Below, one piece after another: positions 46,211 to 58,203 of a DNA stretch of 64,000 nucleotides. Both the position numbers and the translations under genes were made by a program. The notes below the pieces were generated by a model, which saw only the letters and a program-made list of their open reading frames with translations, was not told the origin of the DNA and ran no database searches. Origin of the DNA: Siphonodentalium dalli (lineage: Eukaryota; Mollusca; Scaphopoda; Gadilida; Siphonodentaliidae); assembly GCA_032622095.1 (NCBI GenBank), contig CP136063.1, positions 38,104,106 to 38,168,105 on the forward strand, read 5' to 3'. Positions within the stretch are counted from its first letter, which is position 1, and the number at the start of each line of letters is the position of its first letter.

Positions 46211-48148
46211 CCTGTATCTTATGTAGTTGATCAAGAGATATATCCAAAGATGTATTTTATGTGTTGATAATTGGTAAAATAAAATAAATACTAACTGCAC
46301 AAATTATAGCTGCTTATATTATGCCATTATTGGAATAGACGTGTATTACTAGGTAATGACTTATTAACTAACTAGATGTGTGGCTACCTATAATATGTAT
46401 GTGAAATTTGGACCAGCTATGATCAAGTCTTTAAAAATAAATATTTGGTGAAGTTTATTACATATCACTTCAGTTCTTTTCCACGAAAACGGATATAAAT
46501 CTACCAAAACGTGTGGTTCAAAACACTATTACACGATCTACATTACTATTTTCCCGATAAAACCTCACATTACTAGTAAATATTTTGCTTTCAACTATTG
46601 TCAACACAAAATCAATCAACCTCGAGCGGGGAAGACAATTTCCTCCGCTGTTCTTGTTTCATTTTCATATATGTTGTATATCTGTATATGTGTATTATTT
46701 GTTTCTATTCTGCAAATTTCCAGACGACTCATAATCAAGACACAATAACAACCCCCACTCAATTAAATTACCCCCCCCCCCACCCACCCACAATGGTAAG
46801 ATAACACACCGCCCCAAAAATAAGCTCGTAAAATTCACTTACCAAACTCATATCTGAAAATAACAACAATTATCAAAGTAACACTCGAATCATTTTCCTG
46901 GTGTAACATTATTCCAATGCCATCAAAACACATTCAAAGAATAAAACTATATCCTTCAATATCCACATCATAGACTATCATCCTTATTTAAGAAGTCAAC
47001 ATTATAAGTTAAGTATCTCCCATCTTATAACAAACCAAATAGAAATGCGAAATCGCTCTTACGACTGGGTCAATTTGAGTATTATTGACCCATTTACTTG
47101 ATCCGGACAGGCGACAGACACAATTTCGGTACAACTCACAACAAATCATCACGATTATCACCTGCCAATCAAGATCGGAATGTATATGAAATATCGATCG
47201 GTCCACACAGCTGCACACAGGGGAAAAAACCATATAGCAGGGTCGTATATACAGTAACACACCCCACATTGCTAACTAATTGGAAGGGGAGCCCGCTGTA
47301 AAACATTCAATTAATTAATAAGCTTCTGGCTTAATATATAAATGCTGGTACCCCCCCCCCCAACCACCCACACACACACATTAACCAACTCATGTCCCAT
47401 TCCATTTGAATTGCCAGATTATATAGATCGGAAATCAGTCTCTTTGGGGAGACGACAATGATCTTAACGGATGTACACCGAAAGAGGATCTTTGTCGGCT
47501 TTTCAAGGAGGCTGATCTGAACGGCATATTGCAATAGCTTTCCACTACTGTCTGTATGCAATATTATATATGTTGATACCTACAACGATTAATAACGCAG
47601 AAAGCTAAAATAAAATGACATCTACTCGTGTTTCTGTCTGCTGATGCAGATTCCAAAATGATTGAAAGCACTTTTAGCTGCAAGCATGGTCACAAAGTCA
47701 GCCATACATGTTAGCAAACGCCACGACTAAACTTATTAGCACGTTAAATGGACGTGCTTTATTTGAACTTATAATTATATATTTGCTATCAGGTAAAATA
47801 TGGGTCGACAAATATTCGAAGTTTCCTTATGCTAACCTCTTTTACTCGAAACAGAAATTCATATAAATTATAGAAAATCAATTACCGAGCCAAGCCTTCA
47901 TCTAAGAAAAACAAACCAAAGAAACGCTCTTTATTTCTACAATTTACAGGATAATTACCACGAACGATCGGGAGTAATTAGTGACAAATAAAACCGATTC
48001 TAACATTGTATACATTCTACGAATTAGCTCTATCTTTAAATGACAATCCGATGACCATATTTAAGGTACCTCGCAAGTTTGTCGTCATAGTTTTGCCCCT
48101 TGGAACCATACTTTAATTTGACAGAGATTAGTATAATCTAAGATTAAC
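46211..48148. other. Inter-ORF region of the L1-like element
   Basis: No gene. Poly(C)-rich microsatellites at 46770-46795 and 47346-47375 (CCCCCCCCCCCAACCACCCA) resemble each other. The interval contains later insertions whose edges I could not fix. Confidence 0.4.
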
Positions 48149-48980
48149 AAGAAATTCAATTAATTGAGGAAAATCACCCACTGTCCCGAGTGGTATTGAT
48201 AAGCTATTGGAGGGTCTTCCACTTCGCATGCAAAATAGCAAAATATTATTAATTGATGACTGATGTACATGTACAGTACACACATAGTAATAACAATTAA
48301 CGTTATGATTTGAAACTAACCATGATAGGATATTGACAGTAAGGTGGTATTATATACTACGAGTGGTATTAGTAATAATAGTACCATTCTAGCATAATAT
48401 ATGTGTACATGATGTATGGGAAATATTAAAGGACAAAACAATAGTTACAATACAATTAGAACTTTTTTTTTAATTAATCGCAAGAAGAGCTAATTGCGCT
48501 TAAGCACAATAAGGGAATCTCTATTGTGATTAAGCGCAATAAGGATATATTTAACTGTGCTTAAGCGCAATAATGGAATTTACAAATTGCGCTTATATAA
48601 TAAAACCCAAAAAGGAATCTCTTAATAAGGAATATATTATATATAGAACATAAACTCCCTATAATTCAGGTGGTGTAGTCCATCTCCATGGTACAATGGG
48701 TGGAACAAATATAGGATTATTCTACTATTTGCACAAGGGTGATCTAATGAGAGAGATATTAATTGCGCTTAAGTGCAATATTGATGTAATTTCGCTTACG
48801 TGTAATAAGGAATGTCTTATTACACTTAAGCACAATAAGAATATTCCTTATTGTACAGGAATATCACATTGTGCTTAAGTGCAATAAGGTATCTCTAACT
48901 GCGCTTAAGCACAATAACTGAAGGAATATTCTTATTGGGCTTGAGCTCAATTAGAGATTCCTTAAGTTATTGCAGTTCAT
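48149..48980 (+). repeat. Dispersed repeat Y with CTTAAG palindrome array, copy 1
   Basis: Bases 48149-48480 match 58204-58620 closely (AACAAGAAATTCAATTAATT, TGGTATTGATAAGCTATTGG), apart from ~95 bases present only in the 58-kb copy. The following ~490 bases repeat variants of the perfect palindrome TATTGCGCTTAAGCGCAATA, separated by AGGAATCTCT-like linkers. Confidence 0.9.
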
Positions 48981-49328
48981 CGAAATTGTCTATTAAATGT
49001 CAAGTTGGTTTCCCATAGAGATCATCAACGATGTCTATGCGCAAGGGACCTACCGTACGCCAGTCTTCTCTGTTGGGATTCCAATTGTTGGCTTGTTAAA
49101 TATGCACATATGCTTAAGATACAGTCGTGCGCGAAGCGCGCTCCCGTAGGTCGGGTTTTGGATCCCAGTGAATTAAAATATCATTGAAATAATCGGTCCC
49201 CCCCCCCCCCCATCCAATAAACATCCATATATTGAATATACATGTTTTGGAGCAGAATTAGATAGTCCATATTGGACGCCATCATGGAATTTAATTTTTT
49301 TATTTAATTTTCACACATAGTTATTAGT
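48981..49328. other. No gene; poly(C) run
   Basis: GCGCGAAGCGCGCTCCCGTA and a 13-base C run (49199-49211) occur; no coding support. Confidence 0.45.
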
Positions 49329-49632
49329 TATGTGGATGGCGTTATCATTAAACATCACACCCGTATATTGATTATGTGGGTAGAGTTATCATTAAACCTC
49401 ACATCCTTATATTGGTTACAGTAATGCCCAAAGTAATTGACCACTTAACCACAGCAGAATTATTGGTAATTTTTCAGGATTTAAAATCCTGAAAAATTAC
49501 CCATAATTCTGCTGTGGTTAAGTGGTCAATTGCTTTGGACATTACTGTATGTGGATGGAGTTATCATTACACCTCACATCCTTATATTGGTTAGGTTATG
49601 TAGATGTGAGTTATCATTAAACCTCACATCAG
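49329..49632. repeat. Four-unit ~46-bp tandem repeat, split by a MITE
   Basis: Units TTATGTGGATGGAGTTATCA...CTCACATCCTTATATTGG start at about 49329, 49373, 49549 and 49597. A 129-bp foldback separates the second and third. Confidence 0.9.
49419..49547. mobile_element. 129-bp near-perfect palindromic MITE, TA target
   Basis: CAGTAATGCCCAAAGTAATT pairs with AATTGCTTTGGACATTACTG and the arms run to a centre at GGATTTAAAATCC (49478-49490), with only a few mismatches. TA flanks it (49417-49418 and 49548-49549). The CAGTAATG end and TA target fit a Tc1/mariner-type MITE (inference). Confidence 0.9.
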
Positions 49633-49794
49633 TGTGTTGGGGATTTTGGACCTTGACTTGGGACCTTTGGTTTTTAACGCAACAAATGCGAGTACACTTT
49701 ATACACAAGTTTCTTGGATAAGATGAGTTTGAAGCGTGCTTACATTTCGAAATGTTGTCAGTTTTGTATCGTCTGCAGCAGAACTCGGCATGTT

Positions 49795-50560
49795 GAAGCA
49801 AAAGTTACAAGAGATAAAATATGTACGTAACGAGACTATAATACAAATGAAAAAATAAATTGAGGGAGGAGTGGGCGATACAGGGAACTAAGGGTTGAAC
49901 CGATTTAAATTTGTAGAGCGATAACGACCAATGTTGACAACTTGACATATCATGCATCTCAACTCTACTGTTGCAACAAGGCTATAAAATGGGGGGGGGG
50001 GGTGTCATAATCTTAGTTATCTCTATATAGTGCCAGAATAGTCAGTTATGGACTTCTATAGTGGTACAATGCAAATTGGAATCAAATGATAAAAATATGT
50101 ATGTAACACAACTACGGTATACGGATGAAAATAAAAATAATAATTTAGGCCGGGATTAGATGTTGGGTTGGTTAAATAGACTCGGAGAAAAGGGGGAACG
50201 ATGAACTGACATAAATTAGTAGAGCGATAGCGATCAATGTTGCATTGTGATGCATCGCGACTACATATACCGTATACTATAGTAATACCATAGACATATA
50301 AGTACAAGTATCACATGATAAAATATTACGTAACTTGACTATAGCGATGAAAAAAAAATGGACCGGGATTAGAGGTTCGGTTGGTTATATGTGGATAATT
50401 GAATATGGAATTCATACCGATGAGACGATAAAAATTAGTGGAGCGATAAAGACCAATGTTGACACTTAGTCAGGCGGTTGATACGATAGACCGAAATAAA
50501 TTTGTCGGGTGATAATGACCAATGTTGACGTATAAAGTAACGCGACTGTACTGTCGCACA
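49795..50560. repeat. Three-plus unit tandem repeat, ~240-bp period
   Basis: GATAAAATATGTACGTAAC-type words at about 49815, 50084 and 50318, and AGAGCGATAACGACCAATGT-type words at about 49915, 50220, 50445 and 50507, mark diverged units. One unit carries a 12-base G run near 49991. Confidence 0.75.
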
Positions 50561-50633
50561 ATTATCAGGTAGAACCTGTCAAATATGGACTCTGGTGGCT
50601 CAGAAAACATTCGCAGGGCCCTAAAATTTATTT

Positions 50634-50985
50634 AACATGGGATCTGCCATTAAAATTGATTTATGTCGATAAAATTCTTATTTTTCAAAATTTTAAGCTG
50701 AAACTTGGTGTGTCTGTGTGGAATACTTATATATTCCTAAAATGACAGGGTACAGCACGTAATTATTTTTTAGATGGAAGAAATTAATTTTTTTCGATGA
50801 TAAATTTTAACATGGGATTTGCTATTCAAATCGATTTATGTCGATAAAACTCTTATTTTTCAAAATTTTAAGCTGAGACTGAGGTATGTCTGCGTGGAAT
50901 ACTTATATATTCCTAAAATGACAGGGTCCAGCACGTAATTATCTTTTAGATGGAAGAAATTGATTTGTTTCCATGATAAAAATCG
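50634..50985. repeat. Two-copy 175-bp tandem duplication
   Basis: AACATGGGATCTGCCATT... at 50634 and AACATGGGATTTGCTATT... at 50809 begin copies that share TTTATGTCGATAAAA, CTTATATATTCCTAAAATGA and GCACGTAATTAT with about 10% differences. Confidence 0.95.
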
Positions 50986-52266
50986 AGCGTGTACTGTGCC
51001 GCAGGCAGTGTGCGCTCAAAATGTAAACAACTTTCTCAAGTGTCGTTTTGGTTAACATATCGCTTTCTCGACGGGGAGATCTGATCCGAATAATAGCTAA
51101 GATGTATTTAGATAGAATTATTGAAAGAATTTGACCGATTATTGTGCAGTTTGAGAGAATCGAGTGGAGAAAACGTTTAGTCAAACACGCGAATTCTGCC
51201 AATTACAGTTGCAGACGAGCGCTGTCAGAATCAGATAATACAGATTGACAACAAATGCAGGCCTGAAACTCACCTTTTTGGGAGGTAAATCCCACTTATT
51301 AGATATAAAAACAATCCTTCCTAAGCACATTCCACAAGTTTTTAATATCTTAGGACACAGTAACAGTCAAAATGAATGAATTTAAATCACGATTCCGAGA
51401 CGAAGCGAGACATGTACTGTGTACGATTTTTGACTCACTTTGAGGTGCCTTGTTTTCGATGACGTCATTTGCGTTGCCCCACAACCTTAACCCTTTCCAA
51501 TCCAGCGGCATTTCAATTGGTTGAAATTAAAAATTTCTCAAGTTCCAGCTCAACCTGAATCTAGTTACCCAATTGGTAGAAATACGTTAGCAGTAATTCT
51601 TAGTTTAATGAGTTATAACTCTAGTTTTATTGACGATATGAGCTCAACAGCATAATATGAAACAGTTTATGGCGGTGTTATCCAAACGTGTGCTTTGATA
51701 ATGATTATAATTTTATTTTGCGATCATACGTCAGTGCAGCTCAGCAGAAACGCATAGACACTAGTTCAGTTCATCAGAAACGCATGAGTCCTACGATTAT
51801 AGTACGCCCACTGGACGCGCTTCGCGCGTCGGTCAGTGAGTGAAAAAACCACCAAGTGCAATTAAATTAAAGGTGTATTGTCGTATAATATTTCCAACAA
51901 CAATAACATTGTTCAAAGCTCCAAAATAGTAACAGGTTATGTCCCAATTCAGCTATGCAACAGCTCATTTTAACAAAAATTACGGAATGGCAGGCAGTGT
52001 GACCCATGCGGCAGCGTTTTGAGTATTAAAACCACTGTTGGGTGGATGATGCTGTCTTATGACACAATCGTCAACTGGAATGAATGTATTATTTATTTTC
52101 GTTTTGTTTATTTGTTTTCTCCATGTTCTCTCTGTATGTCTCTTATGTTGTGTGTATGGTGGCGACTTCAATGTGTTTCTTTTTGGATACAAGGCATCTC
52201 ATTATGAATTTTTAGCTCTATACAATGTATTATTTCCGTTGGCGTGGTCGTCCGCCAATTCATATC
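50986..52266. other. Non-coding region upstream of ORF2
   Basis: No supported gene. Contains GGACGCGCTTCGCGCGTC (51815-51832), a GC palindrome. Part nearest ORF2 is probably native to the L1-like element. Confidence 0.45.
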
Positions 52267-55200
52267 ATGACTACAATTAAGATATTATCTCTGAACTGCC
52301 GTGGACTAAACCAATCAGAAAAACGTCGTGATGTATTCCGCCATTTGCGTTCTTTAGATGGTTCAATATACTATCTCCAAGACACGCACTTCACAAAATC
52401 AATGGAAAGATGCATAGAAGCTGAATGGGGCTACAAAACTATCATGGCTCCCTTTACTTCTCAATCGAGGGGAGTAGCTATCTTATTCCAAAATAATTTT
52501 GACTTCAAACTGCATCAGGTCCAGCGTGATCCAAGTGGAAATTTCATCGTACTGGATATCACTATCGAAAATCTTAGATTAAGTCTAGTCAATCTGTATG
52601 GCCCAAACGAGGATAACCCTGACTTCTACTCTAACTTGAAAAAACTTCTCGACAAAATCGGGAATACCCAGATTATAATGTGCGGCGATTGGAATCTCGT
52701 TCAAAATCAGAATCTTGATACTTATAACTATAAACAAGAAAATAACCCACGTGCAAAAATTCAAGTCAAAAATCTTATCGACAGCCTCGAACTAATCGAC
52801 ATTTGGAGAATCTACAATGCCAGTGAAACACGATTCACATGGAGAAGAAAGTCCCCAATAAAAATGGCTCGGCTGGATTATTTCTTTGTTTCTTCGGAAC
52901 TCCTCAATTTATCAAACACGGGACCCGCGATAATAACGGGTTATAAAACAGATCACTCAATTATCTCCTGTCAAATAACCGTTAGCAACATGAAAACTGG
53001 GTTTTGGAAGTTCAATAACTCTATTTTACATAGCAAGGAATATTGCGACTTAGTTAAAAGACTCATAGAAGAAAATAAAGTTCGCTATGGCTACTCATGT
53101 GTAGAAGATGACGGTGAACATAAAGCTTCATGTAATATCAACAAGAGACTTCTTTTAGATGCCATCTTGTTAGACATTAGGGGAGAAACTATACAGTTCT
53201 GTGCGAACCGTAAACGAGAACGTCTTAAAAGAGAACAACTCCTCTCTGAAATGAAAAACATCATATCAATTAACCTGGACAACCCATCAGTAAGTCTTAA
53301 ATGTAAACAGAAGCTCATGGAAGACATGGAAAAAACTGAATCTGAATTAGAAAAAATACGAAGAGAGAGCAATCGTGGTGCTATGATTAGATCCCGAGCG
53401 AAATGGGTCGAGGAAGGAGAAAAACCCACAAAATATTTTCTGAATTTAGAGAAACGTAATTATATTTCTAAAACCCTGACCAGTTTGACGGATAAAAACG
53501 GTAATAATTTGACAACACAAGCCAGCATCATGCCGGAAGCTCGAAATTTCTACCAAACTCTCTATTCACATAAAAAAACTGACGATCAAGATCTAAATCG
53601 AATGTTAAAAAATTCTGAAACCCCCAAACTAACGCCATCTCAAGCATCGAGCATTGAGGGTCCGCTAACTTTACAAGAATTGACACATGCATTAAAAAAT
53701 CGAAAAACTGCAAATGCCCGGGACCATCTGGTTACACATATGAATTCTTCAAATTGTTCTGGTCTGATCTGGGGCCCTTTGTGACAGACTCACTTAACGA
53801 ATCATTTTCAGTCGAAGAATTATCGATCACACAAAAACAGGGTATTATAACACTCATTCCAAAGAAGGGCAAAAACCGTCATTATTAAAAAACTGGCGAC
53901 CCATCTCCCTTTTGAACACAACATATAAACTCGCCTCCTCGTGCATCGCATATAGACTTAAACGCGTCCTCCCGTATATAATTAATTCTGACCAAACATG
54001 ATTTCTAGCTGACAGATACATTGGGGATAACACAAGGCTCTTATATGACATAATGCATCAAGCGAAAGCACACGATAAGCCTGGAGCATTTGACTCAGTG
54101 TCATGGTCCTTCATACATAAATGCCTCAATTTTTTCAAATTTGGTGATTCCATAAAAAAGTGGATGACAATTCTATATCAAGACGCTAGTTCGTCCATCC
54201 TGATTAATGGTCACATATCACAAAGTTTTAAATTAGGGCGTGGCTGTCGACAAGGTGATCACATATCCCCATATATTTTTCTCCTCTGCGCAGAGGTGTT
54301 AGCATTGTTGGTAAGACAAATTGATAAAATTAAAGGAATAGTCCTCGGTGGTTCAGAGTATAAATTATCACAATACGCGGACGACACAACGTTTATACTT
54401 GATGGCAATGAAAGTAGCATTCGTGAGGCCTACTCAATACTTGACCTATATGCTCGGGTTTCGGGACTGCGTATTAACCCGGAGAAATGTCAGGCGGCAT
54501 GGATAGGATCAAGAGCAAACTGTGAATCAACCATGTGCCATGATTTACAATTATCCTACTCAAAAACTTTCAACTTTCTGGGCATTAATTTCGACACTGA
54601 TCTTCGAAAGATGATGACAAACTACTCCTTTAAATTGGACGAAATAGAACGACTAACCAAGATATGGAGCCACAGGCTACTAACCCCAATTGGAAGAATA
54701 ACTGTCATTAAGACACTTATTCTTCCAAAGCTAACCCACATATTCATATCTCTCCCCAATCCAGACGATGCTTTCGTTAAGAAGTTAAACACAATTTTAT
54801 TCCAGTTTATCTGGAACTCTAAACGAGACAGAGTACAAAGGAACCAGTTATGTCTCGATTACTCCCTAGGAGGACTGAAAATGGTCAACTTGGAACATTT
54901 TAACGACGCAACGAAAATCACATGGCTGAGACGTCTGATATGTAAACAATCAAATTGGGCACCTCTCATAAAAGACACCCCCATTATCAACGACCCCCTG
55001 TACCTAACATATGATGCTAAGTTCCTGTCAAAACAAACTCAAAAATTTCTAACCCATTTTGGAGGGATGTTCTCAGCTCTTGGTGCAAATTTATTAGCAT
55101 ATATGATAAAAATGGTAATATCATGTCAGAGACCATATGGAATAATTCTAACATCAGAATGGAAGCAAACCCAATTAACTTTAATTCGTGGAGAAATGCA

Positions 55201-56011
55201 GGCATATATTTTATAAACGATCTGTTCCAAGCAAATGGAGAATTTCACACCCATGACTCCATTAAGGCTACATTCAATATTTCTACTAACTTCGTTATTA
55301 TAGCTAGCCTAAAACGCCAAATATATAGCCTTTCAAACTCTCGAAATCAGCCCCTCCTACGATTACCCTCTCCGTTCTTACCCAAAACTTTGATCCCGTT
55401 ATTAAGGGACCAGAAAGGCGGTCAACTCTTTCATCGAACCTTGTCAATGGGGAAACGGGTGCCAAACTCATGTAAAAAATGGAATTCGGAAATAAACCAT
55501 GGGACAATATATTTCGCAATCCATTCACAACCACGCCTGACACAAAACTCCAATGGCTCCAATATAGAATTAATACGAGAATCCTATCGACGAACAAATT
55601 TCTGAAGAGAGCAGCCATAAGAGCTGACGATCTATGTAAGCGATGCGAAAATACTCAAGAGAACATTTCTCACATTTTCTGGGACTGCCCATATACAAAT
55701 CGGTTTATAACCGAAATTCAGTCTTGGTTGAAAATTAATGAAGTGTATATACACATAACCAAACCAAGTATGCTTTTTGGCGTTAATCATTGCCAAGTGA
55801 ATGCTATCATAAATTACTTCCACTTGTGCTAAAGCAATATATATATAGGACTAAATTTGACCCGATCCAACTTTCAATAAAGGCATTTCTCGCTGAATTA
55901 AAATTCAAATATGAAAGCGATAAATACACATCCAGAAGCAACATGCGATATCAAGAGTTTAAAAATCGATGGCTACCCTTAGAAAATATTATTAATGACA
56001 ACACCGATTGA
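52267..56011 (+). pseudogene. ORF2, L1/Tx1-like endonuclease-reverse transcriptase
   Basis: The start is taken at 52267 (MTTIKILSLNCRGLN), where the endonuclease fold begins; an in-frame ATG 14 codons earlier is less likely. Endonuclease boxes: LSLNCRGLN, YYLQDTHF (usually LQETH), LVNLYGPNED, MCGDWNLV, ARLDYFF, KTDHSIISC. A linker with RAKWVEEGEKPTKYFLNLEK follows. RT boxes: IITLIPKKGK, NWRPISLLNTTYKL, AFDSVSW, RGCRQGDHISPYIFLL, QYADDTTF (54371-54394) and FNFLGINF. The C-terminus has LCKRCENTQENISHIFWDC, a CCHC-like knuckle. Frameshifts near 53720, 55075, 55480 and 55800, and a stop at 53999, inactivate it. The stretch before AFDSV looks shortened, so the first motif-A aspartate is not visible. 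Confidence 0.9.
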
Positions 56012-56518
56012 TATGCTGGTATTCCACAACAAAACCAAATTTATATATATATACATGTATACACCCCGATTAATATAATTATATACATAGAGCCTGGAAC
56101 CCGAGCTATCTCTCAAATTTACATTAATCTTTTCCTAACTTGATCATCAAAAAGCCGGCAAGAATTTATCTGCGACTAACTTTACTCTTTATATAACTGT
56201 ATAACTGACACCCTTCATTAAATGCACAAACGTTGTGTCGCCCAATAGCCAACGGAAAAACAAACTATTTATCGCTTTACAAAAACTACACCAAAAACAA
56301 CTACATGTATATGATTCAAGCATTATTTTATTAATGTCGCCAGTGAGAAAGTATAGCCCGAGTGAAATTCACTTGGGAGCGTGCATAAGTGAGTGCAAGA
56401 ATATAATATGTATCAATGTATCGTTAATGTAATGCTTGTGTGTATGTATGTCTGTCTCATGTTTTTGTTGTTATATCTACTTCACCAATAAATAAAAAAA
56501 AAAATTAAAAAAAAAAAA
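56012..56518 (+). other. 3' untranslated region and poly(A) tail of the L1-like element
   Basis: Two overlapping AATAAA signals at 56487-56496 directly precede an A-rich tail to 56518, broken by a single TT pair. The tail abuts the right target duplication. Confidence 0.85.
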
Positions 56519-56531
56519 CATTTGAATGGGG

Positions 56532-57196
56532 AATTCAGGGTTAATTATTTTAGAAAAGGTTGATCAAACCTTACAAAGCGCAAGTGACCATATCATACCT
56601 TTTTTGGAAAGTTTGAAAACTTATCTGGTGACAAGGGGAAGTGGAATTTTGATTTTCGTCCCATGGTGGATATTATTTGACATTGTTAAAACGTAGGTCA
56701 CCATTGTTTATCATTGTTTTCAATATTCCCATCAAATGTCACAAAACATCAAATGAAAAATCTGCTTTGCGTTGTCACTAGATATACAAACATTCCAACA
56801 AGACATTAATTATTATTCTGCGGTTTGTAAATATTGAACAATTATGTCTTGAAAATTAACACTGCATTCCCAATACTTTACCTCCTTCTTAACACCATTA
56901 TTTACAAATAGATCTTCGTTGAACTTCAATAAAGAAATATGCATTCAAAGGGGAAATTCCCTATATATATGCATTTGTCGAAAAATCTTAAAGTTGCATA
57001 ATGATAGATATTTTGTCAATATAAAACAAGTTCACTTTCCCACCATATGTGTATGACCTCACGTATTTCCAAAAACCTCGATAAATGTGAACTGGGTACA
57101 AACATATACGTCACAGTGTAGAGTATGCTTCTCATGTCTGTGACAACTGTACTAAATGCTTTACAATTTAGCGAATAAAAACCTAAAGCAAAATGC
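56532..57196. other. No gene recognised
   Basis: AT-rich 3' flank of the L1-like element without coding or repeat signal. Confidence 0.45.
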
Positions 57197-57450
57197 AATC
57201 CGACCTGCTTTAGATATATCAGCGACAATGACAATTTTGAGATTGAATAGAACGGATGTATCACAATTGCACTTCACTGACGCGAAATATCAATCACCGA
57301 ACGACAATACGTGCGAAGACATTAAATCTGGACTCGCTTGAATTCACGAGAATGACATCCGATCCGTTTTAGATCTAACCGTGACAATACCATTTTTGAT
57401 TTTGAATAGAAGTGATGTATCACGATTCTATTTTACAGGCGTGGAATATA
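57197..57450. repeat. Diverged two-copy repeat, ~160-bp period
   Basis: CCGACCTGCTTTAGATATAT...GAATAGAACGGATGTATCAC (57199-57262) recurs as CCGATCCGTTTTAGATCTAA...GAATAGAAGTGATGTATCAC (57359-57422). Confidence 0.75.
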
Positions 57451-57548
57451 AAATGTTGCTGACCCACATGTACATTAAGGTGAACGCCGTTGAAGTCTGC
57501 TTTTGCTGAATGTCTAACATAAATGGTCCGATTATGAAGGTGATATGG

Positions 57549-57806
57549 TCAATATGGGGACCCGCTATCAAGCCGACAGTCAAATACGAAACTATTCGTT
57601 CCCACGATATGACTCTCAAACAATAATGGATGTGGATTATACACCATGTCTGACGCAGTCGATAATATGTTACGGATCAGTTGTGACTCTTCTGTGCCAT
57701 AGCGACTGTTCTTGTCGGTAATAGGCCCAAACAAAAGCATGCAACACTGATGTCTTCTTGACTTTGCGAGTGGTTCGTTGAGGGTGAAATCAACCGGAGC
57801 TTCTCT
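57549..57806 (-). CDS. Possible exon of an unrecognised gene
   Basis: The minus frame after ATTATTATTATTCAG (a plausible splice acceptor ending about 57806) reads APVDFTLNEPLAKSRRHQCC, MLLFGPITDKNSRYGTEESQ, LIRNILSTASDMVYNPHPLL and SHIVGTNSFVFDCRLDSGSP before a stop at 57549. Its amino-acid mix and codon use look more like real protein than the AT-driven ORFs nearby. A second overlapping frame (57619-57428: TFIIGPFMLDIQQKQTSTAF) could be its continuation after a frameshift. I do not recognise the family; it could be an exon or a decayed gene. Confidence 0.35.
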   Translation of the reverse strand, partial: REAPVDFTLNEPLAKSRRHQCCMLLFGPITDKNSRYGTEESQLIRNILSTASDMVYNPHPLLFESHIVGTNSFVFDCRLDSGSPY

Positions 57807-57964
57807 GAATAATAATAATACAGATAAATATATGGAAAACATAGGAAGTTTATTGTCCTTTCCAAGTTTGTTTAGGATCAACATACTCAATTATCAAAAC
57901 AGTTACATTAAAATATGCTCTATCCTTTCGCTGCAGTACGAACAACAACATTGAATATATTGAA

Positions 57965-58057
57965 TGGTTGAACAAGGGACCCACGCCAATAGTTATAAGG
58001 GACCCACGCCAATAGTTACAATACAATTATAGCAATAAACCATAAACACATTTTTTT
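57965..58057. repeat. 23-bp direct duplication and repeat-Y edge
   Basis: GGGACCCACGCCAATAGTTA occurs twice in tandem. The following CAATAGTTACAATACAATTA also occurs at 58589 and, in part, 48440 within repeat Y. Confidence 0.8.
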
Positions 58058-58203
58058 GGCTGTATAACGAGGCCTTTCACGGCATTTGGCCGATCTCCAG
58101 GTTAACCGTTAACGCCATTGTATTACTATGTATTATGTATAATAATTAAATTGCGTTAATCGGAAGATCGGCCAAAAGCCGTGAAAGACCTCGCTACACA
58201 GCC
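58058..58203. mobile_element. 146-bp foldback MITE
   Basis: Inverted arms of about 39 bases: GGCTGTATAACGAGGCCTTT... (58058-58096) and ...AAAGACCTCGCTACACAGCC (58165-58203) with few mismatches; the cores CACGGCATTTGGCCGATC and GATCGGCCAAAAGCCGTG pair. It sits at the left edge of repeat Y copy 2. Target duplication unresolved. Confidence 0.85.

Larger units (their letters stand above)
44388..56531 (+). mobile_element. L1/Tx1-like retrotransposon with nested insertions, 12.1 kb
   Basis: ORF1 (44649), ORF2 (52267), a 3' untranslated region and a poly(A) tail (to 56518) lie in order on one strand. AACATTTGAATGGGG occurs at 44388-44402 and again directly after the tail at 56517-56531. The sequences diverge immediately outside, as expected for a target-site duplication. 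Both ORFs therefore belong to one insertion. L1-like elements are normally about 6-7 kb, so roughly 6 kb between the ORFs must be later insertions or expansions. The copy is dead, since ORF2 has several frameshifts. Confidence 0.8.

Noticed and set aside
49120-49170. tRNA-like B box (GGTTTTGGATCCC) suggesting a SINE
   Set aside because: It differs from the consensus at key positions, and no A box or cloverleaf is visible upstream.
51480-51890. Another TTAA-flanked element (TTAACCCTTTCC ... TTAAAGGTGTATTG)
   Set aside because: The two ends do not match each other as inverted repeats, and no second copy was seen.
53091-53429. Minus-strand ORFs overlapping ORF2
   Set aside because: Shadow frames of the L1-like ORF2, which has clear endonuclease and RT motifs on the plus strand.
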